This document shows positions 52,701-62,532 of a stretch of DNA of 64,000 nt, piece by piece; the stretch's first letter is position 1, and every line of letters starts with the position of its first letter. The notes beneath the pieces are model-generated. The model made no database searches. It saw nothing but the letters and a program-made list of their open reading frames with translations, and was not told the DNA's origin. Location of the stretch: contig NC_088302.1 in assembly GCF_032854445.1 (NCBI RefSeq), positions 2,534,023 through 2,598,022 on the forward strand, in the 5' to 3' direction. Source of the DNA: Liolophura sinensis. Taxonomy: Eukaryota; Mollusca; Polyplacophora; Chitonida; Chitonidae. Position numbers and translations under genes: made by a program.

Positions 52701-54481
52701 TCTCCACAGTCACAGTATACACTGGCACCAGACAGGACACTCCACTCTCCACAGTCACAGTATACACTGGCACCAGACAGGACACACCACTCTTCACGGT
52801 CAGAGTACACACTGACACCAGACAGGACACTCCACTCTCCACTGTCACAGTATACACTGGCACCAGACAGCACACTCCACTCTCCACAGTTCCTGGTTAA
52901 GTCCCCCCCACGCCAAGTGTCACTTTTACATCGTTATTCCTGTGCTGTTACATTTCTTATCACAGAAATATTAACCTGGCTCCATTCTTCCATCACAGAT
53001 AACTGATACAAAAAAAAGTGAGGCTACATGCATGAAAAGATTGATCTTTCAAAGTGATGAACAGTACATTACCTGTCATTTCAGCTACCTTGACCAAGGT
53101 GCCATTCTCAGCCCAGTGCTTATCGTCAATGCCTTCATAGATACACAGAGCTCCCTGATTGCACCATGTCAGACTGTCATTAGCCAACAGGTGAGGGAAA
53201 GTGCAGTTAAACAATTGGAATAATTCATACCACTCCATTGTATAGTTCAGGCCTGTCTGAGTGTTTCGAAATCCTATAGCATCGTGAATTATATTCTGAA
53301 AGACAAAATATGTCAAAAGTCATCATGAACTTGAGAAAGTAAATGTATTATGACACAAACCTGAAAGGCAGTATTTCCCATAAATGGAAGCAAACGCATC
53401 TGTGAACATACATCACCATACTAGCTTGATTTTTGTTCTTGATGCATTATTTCGTATGCCAGTGCTCTTTACTATTTGACTTGAGCAGCAACATCAGTAC
53501 TATACAATAACAAACTGCATGGGGACAACCCAAAATTGCCTAAAAACCAGCATAAATTTGATTTTCGAGGGTTCACACAAAAGACAACTTTTACCACCAG
53601 GATGCCCAAAACATGAAGTTTTAATCACTTGTAAATGAAAACTATAAAGTAACGTACAAATTTTGCTAAAAGATCTCCAAACTTGAATTCCCATACAGGA
53701 GCTTTCATAGCAAACACTTCAATGACATCAGTATCTAGATGAGGGATGGGAACCTTTCCACTGGGCAGACCAGTTGGGCAGAATGGGATCACTCCAGCCT
53801 TACAGTATGGGTTAGCCCGGGGTCTGGAAGGGAAACGTCTGAAACATACACAACACCATCTTAAATATTACTGGGAAGAGAGCTGGCATTTAATATATAC
53901 AGTGGTATATACACCAGAAAAAATGTCATGCTGCCAGTTTCATGCCAGTTTTAGTCAGAGTACTCGGACTACAATCATAACATGCACAGGTATTTATTTA
54001 ACTGATTAGGTCACGTAGCCTGTCAGAGCTATAGGCCTACTCACTGAATAGGTCTATACATTTCTTATCGGAACAGATGGTTTGCAGTGGCAGTAATCTT
54101 TGAGGTAAGTTTGTGTATTGCCCACTGGGTGTCTATTGTTAGAGGTGTCATAATGGGCAGAGGCCCTTGGCTGGTAAGGCCCTACAATGGGCAATATACA
54201 CAAACTCGCCTCAAAGATGGCTGTCATTACAAACCATCTATTCATCCACAAGAACATCAAGAATATAACAGTTATTAACACTTATATTAAAGAGAGGTGT
54301 TTGTGGCACTAATTTTCCAGATTCAGGTACCAATCAATGTTACTGTCGTGTCATCAGTTAAAATACAGAAAACTTCTTACTGGTAAGGAACTGGCCATTC
54401 TATGCTTATGCTTAATGACACCAAAACGCCAGAGACGAGCAACAGTAGATACACATGTCGTCTGCTTCCTTGTGTAGCCAT
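46738..54481 (-). CDS. CLN5: CLN5, lysosomal BMP synthase (5 exons, 342 aa)
   Basis: Exons on the minus strand: 54381-54481, 53658-53838, 53073-53295, 48923-49012 and 46738-47171. All introns are GT-AG and the phases agree, giving 1029 nt. CLN5 is a soluble lysosomal glycoprotein. The human protein makes bis(monoacylglycero)phosphate by transacylation and is mutated in neuronal ceroid lipofuscinosis. A signal-peptide-like segment ([17 protein letters not shown]) opens the protein. Conserved blocks are [81 protein letters not shown] and [13 protein letters not shown]. His98 (IIHD) and Cys209 (YDC) match the catalytic pair His166/Cys280 reported for the human enzyme. Sequons are plentiful (N111, N124, N133, N158, N183). 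Length is usual for the family without its N-terminal extension. Introns 3 and 4 hold minisatellites and SINEs. It shares a promoter with COMMD6. Confidence 0.96.
47340..47580 (-). mobile_element. tRNA-derived SINE-like element in CLN5 intron 4
   Basis: The left side has atatgatggcggccaggttt, recalling the family-B body. Further right, ggattcgaac is the reverse of a B-box (GTTCGAATCC), followed by ccagcgccttgtcg. The layout fits a minus-strand tRNA-derived SINE of a third type. The boundaries are approximate. Confidence 0.5.
49724..49993 (-). mobile_element. SINE family B, full length, 10-bp TSD
   Basis: A complete minus-strand copy from (ttat)n tail to head (cgctagcgcgctaaccgact, gagccacggaggcccc). 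The 10-bp duplication acgtaattgg at 49714-49723 and 49994-50003 is informative. Other units of the host minisatellite read acttaattgg here, so the shared cgt variant shows a true target duplication and not just the repeat. Confidence 0.95.
50344..50476 (-). mobile_element. SINE family B, truncated
   Basis: Minus-strand copy with (ttat)n tail, gattggtgttttatgccgta, and a body up to gttgttgacagaccttccca. The tRNA-like head is missing. It sits in the same 34-bp array as the full-length copy and in the same orientation. Confidence 0.9.
50707..52303. other. CLN5 intron 3, unremarkable part
   Basis: AT-rich intronic sequence with no exon-like block or repeat. Confidence 0.6.
52304..52889. repeat. 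45-bp minisatellite in CLN5 intron 3 (13 units)
   Basis: The unit is gtcacagtatacactggcac, cagacaggacactccactct, ccaca. Thirteen copies fill 586 bp with few changes. Since 45 is a multiple of 3 and stops are rare, frames of 190-246 codons are open on both strands ([15 protein letters not shown]-like on plus). They lie wholly inside a CLN5 intron and are repeat artefacts. Confidence 0.95.
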
Positions 54482-54561
54482 CTTCGGCGTGTGTCACATG
54501 ACAGCTGATCGGGTCACATGACAGTACAAGTCACATGATAGCGTTGACAGTAGAGTACAAA
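54482..54561. promoter_or_regulatory. 80-bp bidirectional promoter, three M-box/CLEAR-like sites
   Basis: It lies between the divergent ATGs of CLN5 (54481, minus) and COMMD6 (54562, plus). Three near-identical elements are present: GTCACATGAC at 54493-54502, GTCACATGAC at 54513-54522 and GTCACATGAT at 54530-54539. Read on the other strand the first two are GTCATGTGAC, the M-box form bound by MITF/TFE-family bHLH-Zip factors. The related CLEAR consensus of lysosomal genes is GTCACGTGAC. Both start codons sit in AAGATGGC/AAAATGGCGGC strings that resemble YY1 sites. Binding is inferred, not shown. Confidence 0.75.
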
Positions 54562-57500
54562 ATGGCGGCTATTGTGCAAAATGCTCCGCAAGGTAAATTC
54601 TCATTATTGGACCATGGTTTAAATAGTTTTGCCATATAGCAGAAAGTAAGGCTGAAAGATTAACTTAGGCATAGCTTACACATTGTCTTAAGCAACTGAA
54701 ACAGAAACTGGTGTGGTTTGTCTGAATGTAAGCCCGCTAAGAGTCACGAAAACTGAGCTAACAGTGACACTACTGTGCCTACGAGTGTTAGTCTGTTATC
54801 TGAATCTGCTTGCCTCTCCGTGTGCCATTTATTGGGAGGAAGGATTGGGTAGGAGGTGATAATGATCACAATCAGCGTTGGGAAAATACATGTAGTTCCA
54901 TGTATCAGATGTGAAACACGGTACCTAATGCAGGTTCTTTTGTAACGGGAGCAGCTTTCCAGTGCTTATACTACCAGTAGCTAGCGGGAATTTCCCTTTA
55001 ACTCAGTTGGTAGAGAGCAGGACTTCGGCTGCAGAGACCCGAGTTCGATTCTTTGAGTGACCCCTGTAGTGAAATCCTTCAACCATTACACTGGTGCCTT
55101 GACCTAACAGGTTCCAAGAAGCGTGGAGCCCTGGGCCTGCGAATGTGAGTGTATCTTGGGAGAGGGGGAAGAATTTAAGTGGGAAGGAGTGTAATGGGAG
55201 CAACTTTCCAGTGCTTGTAGTGGCAGTAGCTAGCGGGAATTTCACTTTAGCTGAGTTGATAGAGCGCTGGACTTCGGCTGCAGAGACCCGAGTTGGAATC
55301 CTTGTGTGACCCACACAGTGAAATCCTTCAACCATTATACTTTCAGGCTACATGCATCAAATGAGAATCTTTATGTGTTTTAGTGAAATGATTTTGAGCA
55401 TGGCACAAGACAGAAACAGTACAGAAAAGACAACATGTATATGCTTATTATTAGTTTTAGTTTACAACAATTTTCTCTGTATTTTCCAGGTACTGGAAAA
55501 GCAGCAGATTTGCTGAATCAGCTACCAGAAGATATCCTTGCAGAAATGGTAAGAGCAGTAAACCAGAGCATCTGGAGTTAACTAGATGTAACCCTCATTG
55601 CCATATATATGATGGAAACTGAAAGCAGTAAATAATAATTTAACCCTTATTATAGCTTCATATTATGCACATACATAAGTATGTCCACATATATATGTAA
55701 ATAAAAGTTACAATGCAAGTAGGAAGAAAGTAATTACTCAGTTTACGGTCATAACAGTACATTACAAGAGATCTGAAAAGAACCAAGAATATATGTAGTT
55801 TACCATCATATCCAACACTTTGCTAATGTTGATGATGAAATATTTGATCCGAGGTTGATATATCCATAGTTTAGCTAGTTTACATCGTTTTTACATATAC
55901 AATGATCTTACATGTTGTGCACTGTCTGTTTCAGTGCCAGGATGTTATGAGAGTTTTGCAGTACAAGCTCAGCTGTGTTAATATTAAATCATTCACTCAG
56001 GTCAGTTTATCTTGGTATATCTGCTAAGTTTTATATACTTTCATGAAGCTGGATCATTGTAAATTATTTTCATAGATTGCAACAAGTGTAAAAAGCTGAA
56101 CACATCACTGAGATAACAACTTCATGTGGGTAAGAGATTGCCTGAAAAAAGGAGCATGAATTGTTGAATAGACTGTAAAGACAAAATGTATCCAATGCTC
56201 ATATATTGCCAGTATGAGAAAGGTACATGTTGAGGTATTTGCTGTACTGTGTAATCATGGTATCTGCTGTTTTGTTTATGTTGTGCCAACTTCCCTGAGG
56301 CATACTGTACATCCCATTCATGTTGAAAATGAATTAGGAATAAAGCTGAGGTTTAATAAATTATTATGATCATATTGTCCTGATGAGGAAAACCATGATT
56401 AATGGTATCAGGTTAAATCTGAAGAAATGCCAGGTACAGTTCAGACTCAGAGCTGCTTTAACATTATCTGATTTCATCAACAACCAGTTTTGATTTTTGT
56501 CATACACTTATGGCTTTTTCAGAAAATAAATTCTGTAAGCAAGATTGTTGAAGATGTTTCTGTTCAAAGCTGCGTTAATGCTGTGACTTATTTATACAGG
56601 TAAGTCACTAACAATATTAATGATGTAAATAAAAAAAATAAAAATAAAAAATTTCATCAGTTTTTCCAGTAGATCTTAATGGAATTGATGGTTTTCTACA
56701 TCTAAACCATGGTGTTGTGATACTAATACAAATGACTGTTTCAGTTCATGAATTTAAATTTGATGGCAGTGATCCTCTTACCTAATAGTTATTGTTATTT
56801 ATCAATTTATTATGGGTCTATTGGTGAGAATCACCAGAGGCCCATTATAGAGGCATGAATAAATGTGAAGGAATTGGTGGAAGTAATTTCACCCAAGTAT
56901 GACTTGTCAGTGTGCTTAATGAAATAGACCGTGTGTTATGGTGAAACATTCGCCTCCTTTCGTGATGTTTTTTTGTTTTTTCTTTGTTTTGCTTTTGTTT
57001 TGTTTTTTTTGTAATTTTTTTGGTTGGGATTTATGTGTTATGATTATGCATTGAATAAAAAGCTTGATTATGTTTAGAGTCGTGCTTTCATTTACTGTTC
57101 GTTTAGTTTCATGTCACGAACAGATTATGGAACGCCCTTGCGCTATTTTTGAGGATTGTGACAGTAAATTGCAGTTAGTACCTTGATTGCCTGTGATAGG
57201 TTATGTAGAGAAAAGATTTACACCATGTAAAGTAGCATACGTTCGTGTATTTAACAGCTCCTGATAATATTTAGGCCTACCGCAATCGAGCGCTTTATTA
57301 GTCACCAAAATGGTGAAAATAAAGAGTATGGAAGTTATTGATGGCAGGTATGCAAGATAAGGGGCGCGAGGGCGTAAATGCACTTAAATATTAGATGATA
57401 CCCTTCTAAAATTAAAACAGAGCGTACAAAATACGCTTGACGATTTGTGTGTAAGCCTAAATTTCTGAAAGCTATAGCGTATATGCGAGATATAAAGCAA

Positions 57501-60500
57501 ACAGTCCTGTCAAAATCGAAAATAGATCTCCAAAGTAGTTTACGTGCGCCACGCTCTCCACGACATGTTGGTTTTCAGAAACTGAAGGTTACCGTAAAAG
57601 CTAATGTACCACTACCCGCAGTCATGGACAATGGCTACTGTGGTATTTGAATTTGTGACCATCTCTAGTGTTTGCTATAATCAGATGTGCCAAGGGATTT
57701 TTAAAAAAAGTGGTTATTTTGGGTTACTGTACAACAAGGTTTGCTACTGCACTGCATTAAATATTCCTGATATCGCCCCCAGCGTATCGTTTTAATTTTA
57801 CACCAATCGAGGGTCCAGTTTCCAGCGTTTACATGTATCAATGATTTCTGAGGAGAGAAGCTAATGCAATGAAATTCAGCGATCACCAGAACAGCTAGTG
57901 TTCAGAAACGGGTTAGATTTATACTATATACTGCAAATAAATAAAGCAAAATAATAAATTTTTGTCTACTAATGTAGGCCGCCTACATTTGGATTTAGCA
58001 TAATAAGTATAACAGCAGTTGTTCGTGTATACAGAAATGTTTCGGCAGGTAAATATTAATTAAAAGTCGCATAAGGCAGGTTACCGTAGAATGAAACAAT
58101 ACTGCAACCCCTGCTATCAAAACAAAATGAAAACATAAAATTGTCAGTGATCAAGTCAGTTAATGGAATAAAGCCAGTAGGCCTACAGGTTGAGGTGTAG
58201 TAAATAAATGCAGACCTTTGAGTGTCATTCAGATTCATTCCTCGTGAGAAAGAGCTGAATTAATTAGTTTATTCTAGAATGTTATGACAAGTCGTAATTC
58301 TGGGAAAATGGCATGTACATACATATACTTGGAGTCCTATATGTAACAAGAAGAATCTCTGTACCGGTAGGTTGATGCAGGCCCATAACTGTATGCACAT
58401 GTATGTCTTCCGAATGCCTCAACCCCCCCATCACTGAATCAACTTCACGCTTTCCAGGTGTATTGCTGGGCACCCAAAAAAGTGAAGTATTGGGTATTTT
58501 TTTTAAAATCTGTCCTGCGGTAGGCCTACCCAGTACTGCACTACCTCTGAAAATTGTATGGAGCATTGCTTGACCCCTTGGATGACTGCCCAATAGTTGA
58601 TCTTCCTAATTGCATGAATGCCAACAGACTTATTATGCAGAGTTTTTCCTGGCCCCTGGAAGAAGTTATTTTGAGTTGTGGAATGAGCTGTTAATTTTAT
58701 TTGCTGTATGTGATGAACATTTGGATATAATCCTGAAAAGATCAAAAAAAAGATTGGTAGAGTGAACATGTATTTTATGTGTCCTTGTCATATTTGTACT
58801 GTTGAGATACTGCTTACTGTACAACATAAGGACCAAAACATGTATTGTATTATTTATGATTGGTGTTTTACGCCGTACTCACTGAGATCATGGTGGCCAG
58901 CGTTTTGGTGGGAGGAAACTGGGCAGAGCCCAAATGAAAGCCGTGAACAGCTGCAGGCCTTCCCACTTACGGCCAGAGAGGAATATTGTATTATGTTATG
59001 TTGTCTTGATTTGTGGCCACATACAGCAGTGTTACAAATAATAAAGATTTTCATGTTCACACTAACTGAACAAATAAAAATGGTTACGACTTAGATGCAA
59101 GAAAAATGTGGAGAAAATGTCTATAATCTTACAGTATATCATAATGTTACATTCTCTTTAAAGTCATGTCATAATGAAGTAGGGCCGTTTCCTCCATTAC
59201 AGACAGAATAACTGATAGGTCCTTTGTGGGTTGCGAAGACCAGTGAATTGTACTAGAAGACAATTGCTCATAAGTTATAAGAAAAATAAAATATGATAGA
59301 AAAAGACCCATTAGGACCCAATAGACCCATTTCACAGCCCTTGGCTCTAGTTATCAGTTTAAATTGCCTTTGTTTATTTAACTCACAGGGAAGCTGCAAG
59401 ATCAGACTTGAATTCAGAGAACCTGTCCAAGCAGTTGGCCTCAAGTTCTTTATTCAAAAGGAATGTTGTTGATGTTTTATGCCGAATATGGGAACAACAG
59501 GTAAAAATTCAAATTTACCAGACAAATTTTATTATGAAGTAAAGTGAATTGTACTTTTCTAGTGTACATGGTAAGTACTACTGCTATCCATCCATATGCT
59601 AGAATAACTAGATGTTATAAAGTGATATGCCGAGAAGTTTTCCAACCAACAACTTAAACATTGTGTTGCAGGGGAGGTTACTCTCATCGTCAGACGTTAC
59701 ACAGCTGCTCAATGTAGGACAGGTGAGGTTCGGCTTAACTCCCTTGCTTATAATGTTGATTTATGGGTTGGAAATAAAATTAGTAAAAAGGTTGCCATTT
59801 TTTGGGGAGCTATAAGTGGTGTAATCACGTAATGATAGTACTTTACTTTACCAAGAACCACATCAGGCAGGTAATTTCACCAGCTAGTTTATAGTATCTA
59901 AGAAAATTGATCGATGAAACTCAAGATTTGTTTCGAATTTAAAAACATGTAGATGACTTATGCTTCAAATTATTTAATAGTAATAAGGATAGAATCACAT
60001 GTATGATTACCACATAGTATGCATTTAATCATAGCCAATGTTCTGTTAGTGGAATACACGTCAGTGTGGCATAAGCCCCCGTCAAGTAAAATAAATATAA
60101 TTACAATTGTTTGACAGCTGGTGGATATGAAGTGGAAACTAGGCGTTGCCATGAGCTCTGACTGCTGCCGTAACCTGAATGTTCCCTACGTGACTATAAC
60201 ATTAGTCATAGCGGACACATCAGGGAAACAGCTTACAAACACAATAGAGATGTCTGTTACAGAATTTCAGGTAATGTTGTGTACATCACCATGACATTAG
60301 TCATAGTTTCCCTCAGTCTACACACACAATAGAGATGTCTGTTACAGAATTTCAGGTAATGTTGTGTACATCACCATGATGTTAGTCATAGTTTCCCTCA
60401 GTCTACACACACAATAGAGATGTCTGTTACAGAATTTCAGGTAATGTTGTGTACATCACCATGACGTTAGTCATAGTTTCCCTCAGTCTACACGCACAAT

Positions 60501-62532
60501 AGAGATGTCTGTTACAGAATTTCAGGTAATGTTGTGTACATCACCATGACGTTAGTCATAGTTTCCCTCAGTCTACACACACAATAGAGATGTCTGTTAC
60601 AGAATTTCAGGTAATGTCGTGTACATCACCATGATGTTAGTCATAGTTTCCCTCAGTCTACACACACAATAGAGATGTCTGTTACAGAATTTCAGGTAAT
60701 GTTGTGTACATCACCATGACATTAGTCATAGTTTCCCTCAGTCTACACACACAATAGAGATGTCTGTTACAGAATTTCAGGTAATGTTGTGTACATCACC
60801 ATGACGTTAGTCATAGTTTCCCTCAGTCTACACACACAATAGAGATGTCTGTTACAGAATTTCAGGTAATGTTGTGTACATCACCATGACGTTAGTCATA
60901 GTTTTCCTCAGTCTACACACACAATAGAGATGTCTGTTACAGAATTTCAGGTAATGTCGTGTACATCACCATGATGTTAGTCATAGTTTCCCTCAGTCTA
61001 CACACACAATAGAGATGTCTGTTACAGAATTTCAGGTAATGTTGTGTACATCACCATGACATTAGTCATAGTTTCCCTCAGTCCACAAACACAATAGAGA
61101 TGTCTGTTACAGAATTTCAGGTAATGTTGTGTACATCACCATGATGTTAGTCATAGTTTCCCTCAGTCTACACACACAATAGAGATGTCTGTTACAGAAT
61201 TTCAGGTAATGTTGTGTACGTCATCATGACGTTAGTCATAGTTGCCCTCTCTCTACACACACAATAGAGATGTCTGTTACAGAATTTCAGGTAATGTTGT
61301 GTACATCACCATGATGTTAGTCATAGTTTCCCTCCGTCTACACACACAATAGAGATGTCTGTTACAGAATTTCATGTTATGTTCTGTACATCACCATGAT
61401 GTTAGTCGTAGTTTCCCTCAATCTACACACACAATAGAGATGTCTGTTACAGAATTTCATGTTATGTCCTGTACATCACCACAACGTTAGTCGTAGTTTC
61501 CCTCAGTCTACACACACATTAGAGATGTCTGTTACAGAATTTCATGTTATGTTTTGCGTGTCACTTTGACGTTAGCCATAGCAGACACGTCAGGCAAACA
61601 GTCTGCCTGCCAGCTGTGGCATTTTATACATACAACCACTATCATGGTAAGAATTACATGTAGTTACTGTGAAATGTACATTTTAAACTGGTAAACGAGA
61701 GGGAGCCAATCACCCTCTTCTGTTGTCTTGCTGCTAACTCACTCAGAGTGAAAGTTTCCAATTTGCAATATTAAACAACAGTTATTGTATTTGCGTTGTC
61801 TACGCACAGTGTAATTTCCCTGTTAAGCTATCACAAGCATTGTGCAGTGAGTCTTGACGCTGGACACCACAGCTTAACATCCACAAACCAGCAGGAAAAG
61901 TGCTTAACATCCACAAACCAGCAGCAAAAGTGTTTAACATCCACAAACCAGCAGCAAAAGTGTTTAACATCCACAAAACAGCAGGAAAAGAGCTTAACAT
62001 CCACAAACCAGCAGGAAAAGTGCTTAACATCCACAAACCAGCAGGAAAAGTGCTGAACATCCACAAACCAGCAGCAAAAGTGTTTAACATCCACAAACCA
62101 GCAGGAAAAGTGTTTAACATCCACAAACCAGCAGGAAAAGTGCTTAACATCCACAAACCTGCAGCAAAAGTGCTTAACATCCACAAACCAGCAGGAAAAG
62201 TGCTTAACATCCACAAACCAGCAGGAAAAGTGCTTAACATCCACAAACCAGCAGAAAAAGTGCTTAACATCCACAAACCTGCAGCAAAAGTGCTTAAGAT
62301 CCACAAACCAGCAGGAAAAGTTTGCTGTATAGCCTCTGAGAAGGGCATTATTAATGTATTAATATTTGCAGCACAGTGTTACATTCTCATTGAGTCTTGT
62401 GATGTAAAAAAAAAAAAAACGTTGAGGGGGAAAGTAATCTGCTGTTCAGACCTTTTAAAGATGAAACTTTTCTCATTTCAGAAATTTTCCAACCAGATGA
62501 AGGAAATAGGTTCAGTCCTTGAAACAGTGTGA
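54562..62532 (+). CDS. COMMD6: COMMD6, COMM domain protein (8 exons, 199 aa)
   Basis: Exons: 54562-54592, 55490-55548, 55935-56000, 56523-56599, 59389-59500, 59672-59722, 60118-60270 and 62482-62532. All introns are GT-AG and in phase (600 nt with stop). COMMD proteins form the Commander complex with CCDC22/CCDC93 and the retriever subunits, for endosomal recycling, and affect NF-kB signalling. The N-terminal helical part is residues 1-132. The COMM domain (133-199) starts LVDMKWKLGVAMSSDCCRNL, continues YVTITLVIADTSGKQ and IEMSVTEFQKF, and ends MKEIGSVLETV, as in COMMD6. Human COMMD6 is only about 85 aa and lacks most of the N-terminal domain, while this one has the full COMMD length. Intron 1 holds a tRNA-like repeat pair, intron 4 a SINE fragment, and intron 7 two tandem arrays, one derived from exon 7. 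Confidence 0.95.
54941..55340 (+). mobile_element. Two tRNA-like SINE units in direct repeat, COMMD6 intron 1
   Basis: Two related units start at 54941 and 55190 (gggagcarctttccagtgct, agtagctagcgggaattt). Each contains a tRNA-like A-box region (TTTAGCTGAGTTGATAGAGC in the second) and a B-box-like GAGTTCGATTC or GAGTTGGAATCC, then gtgaaatccttcaaccatta. The roughly 100-bp spacer occurs only once. Neither can fold as a complete tRNA with an acceptor stem, so I call them SINE-derived and not tRNA genes. Confidence 0.6.
56600..58851. other. COMMD6 intron 4, left part
   Basis: AT-rich intron with a T/G-rich low-complexity run at about 56965-57030. Short frames at 57447-57795 and 58282-58769 have no recognisable motifs. 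Confidence 0.5.
58852..58982 (-). mobile_element. SINE family B fragment in COMMD6 intron 4
   Basis: Minus-strand fragment: tatgattggtgttttacgcc, gtactcactgagatcatggt, gggcagagccc, cttcccacttacggccagag. It is truncated before the tRNA-like head and has internal losses. Confidence 0.85.
60271..61545 (+). repeat. 85-bp array of exon-7-derived units (15 copies), COMMD6 intron 7
   Basis: Starting at the exon 7 donor (60271), 15 units of exactly 85 bp run to 61545 without a length change. Each has intron-start sequence (gtaatgttgtgtacatcacc, atgacgttagtcatag), an acceptor-like tttccctcag, and a 39-bp copy of the exon 7 end (tctacacacacaatagagat to cagaatttcag), followed by the next donor. Units 1-12 keep CAG|GTAAT; units 13-15 read CATGTTAT. 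The AG of the acceptor is lost in units 12-14. Right of the array, 61569-61604 resembles an upstream part of exon 7 (ttagccatagcagacacgtc, aggcaaacag) missing from the inner units. The array therefore arose from a duplicated exon 7 end. Confidence 0.95.
61873..62321. repeat. 30-bp minisatellite in COMMD6 intron 7 (15 units)
   Basis: The unit is cttaacatccacaaaccagc then aggaaaagtg, with agc/agg and cca/cct variants, 15 copies in 449 bp. Its length, a multiple of 3, leaves frames open on both strands; on plus one frame even runs into exon 8. They are intronic and not coding. Confidence 0.95.

Noticed and set aside
52147-52900. Overlapping frames of 190-246 codons on both strands
   Set aside because: All are within the 45-bp minisatellite inside CLN5 intron 3.
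55000-55300. Two tRNA genes
   Set aside because: A- and B-box regions are visible, but no acceptor stem pairs and the units extend as a longer repeated module, so they are SINE-like.
61796-62532. Frames of 157-210 codons on both strands, one reaching COMMD6 exon 8
   Set aside because: Produced by the 30-bp minisatellite in intron 7. The exon 8 acceptor at 62481 and the conserved COMM ending show where the real coding sequence is.
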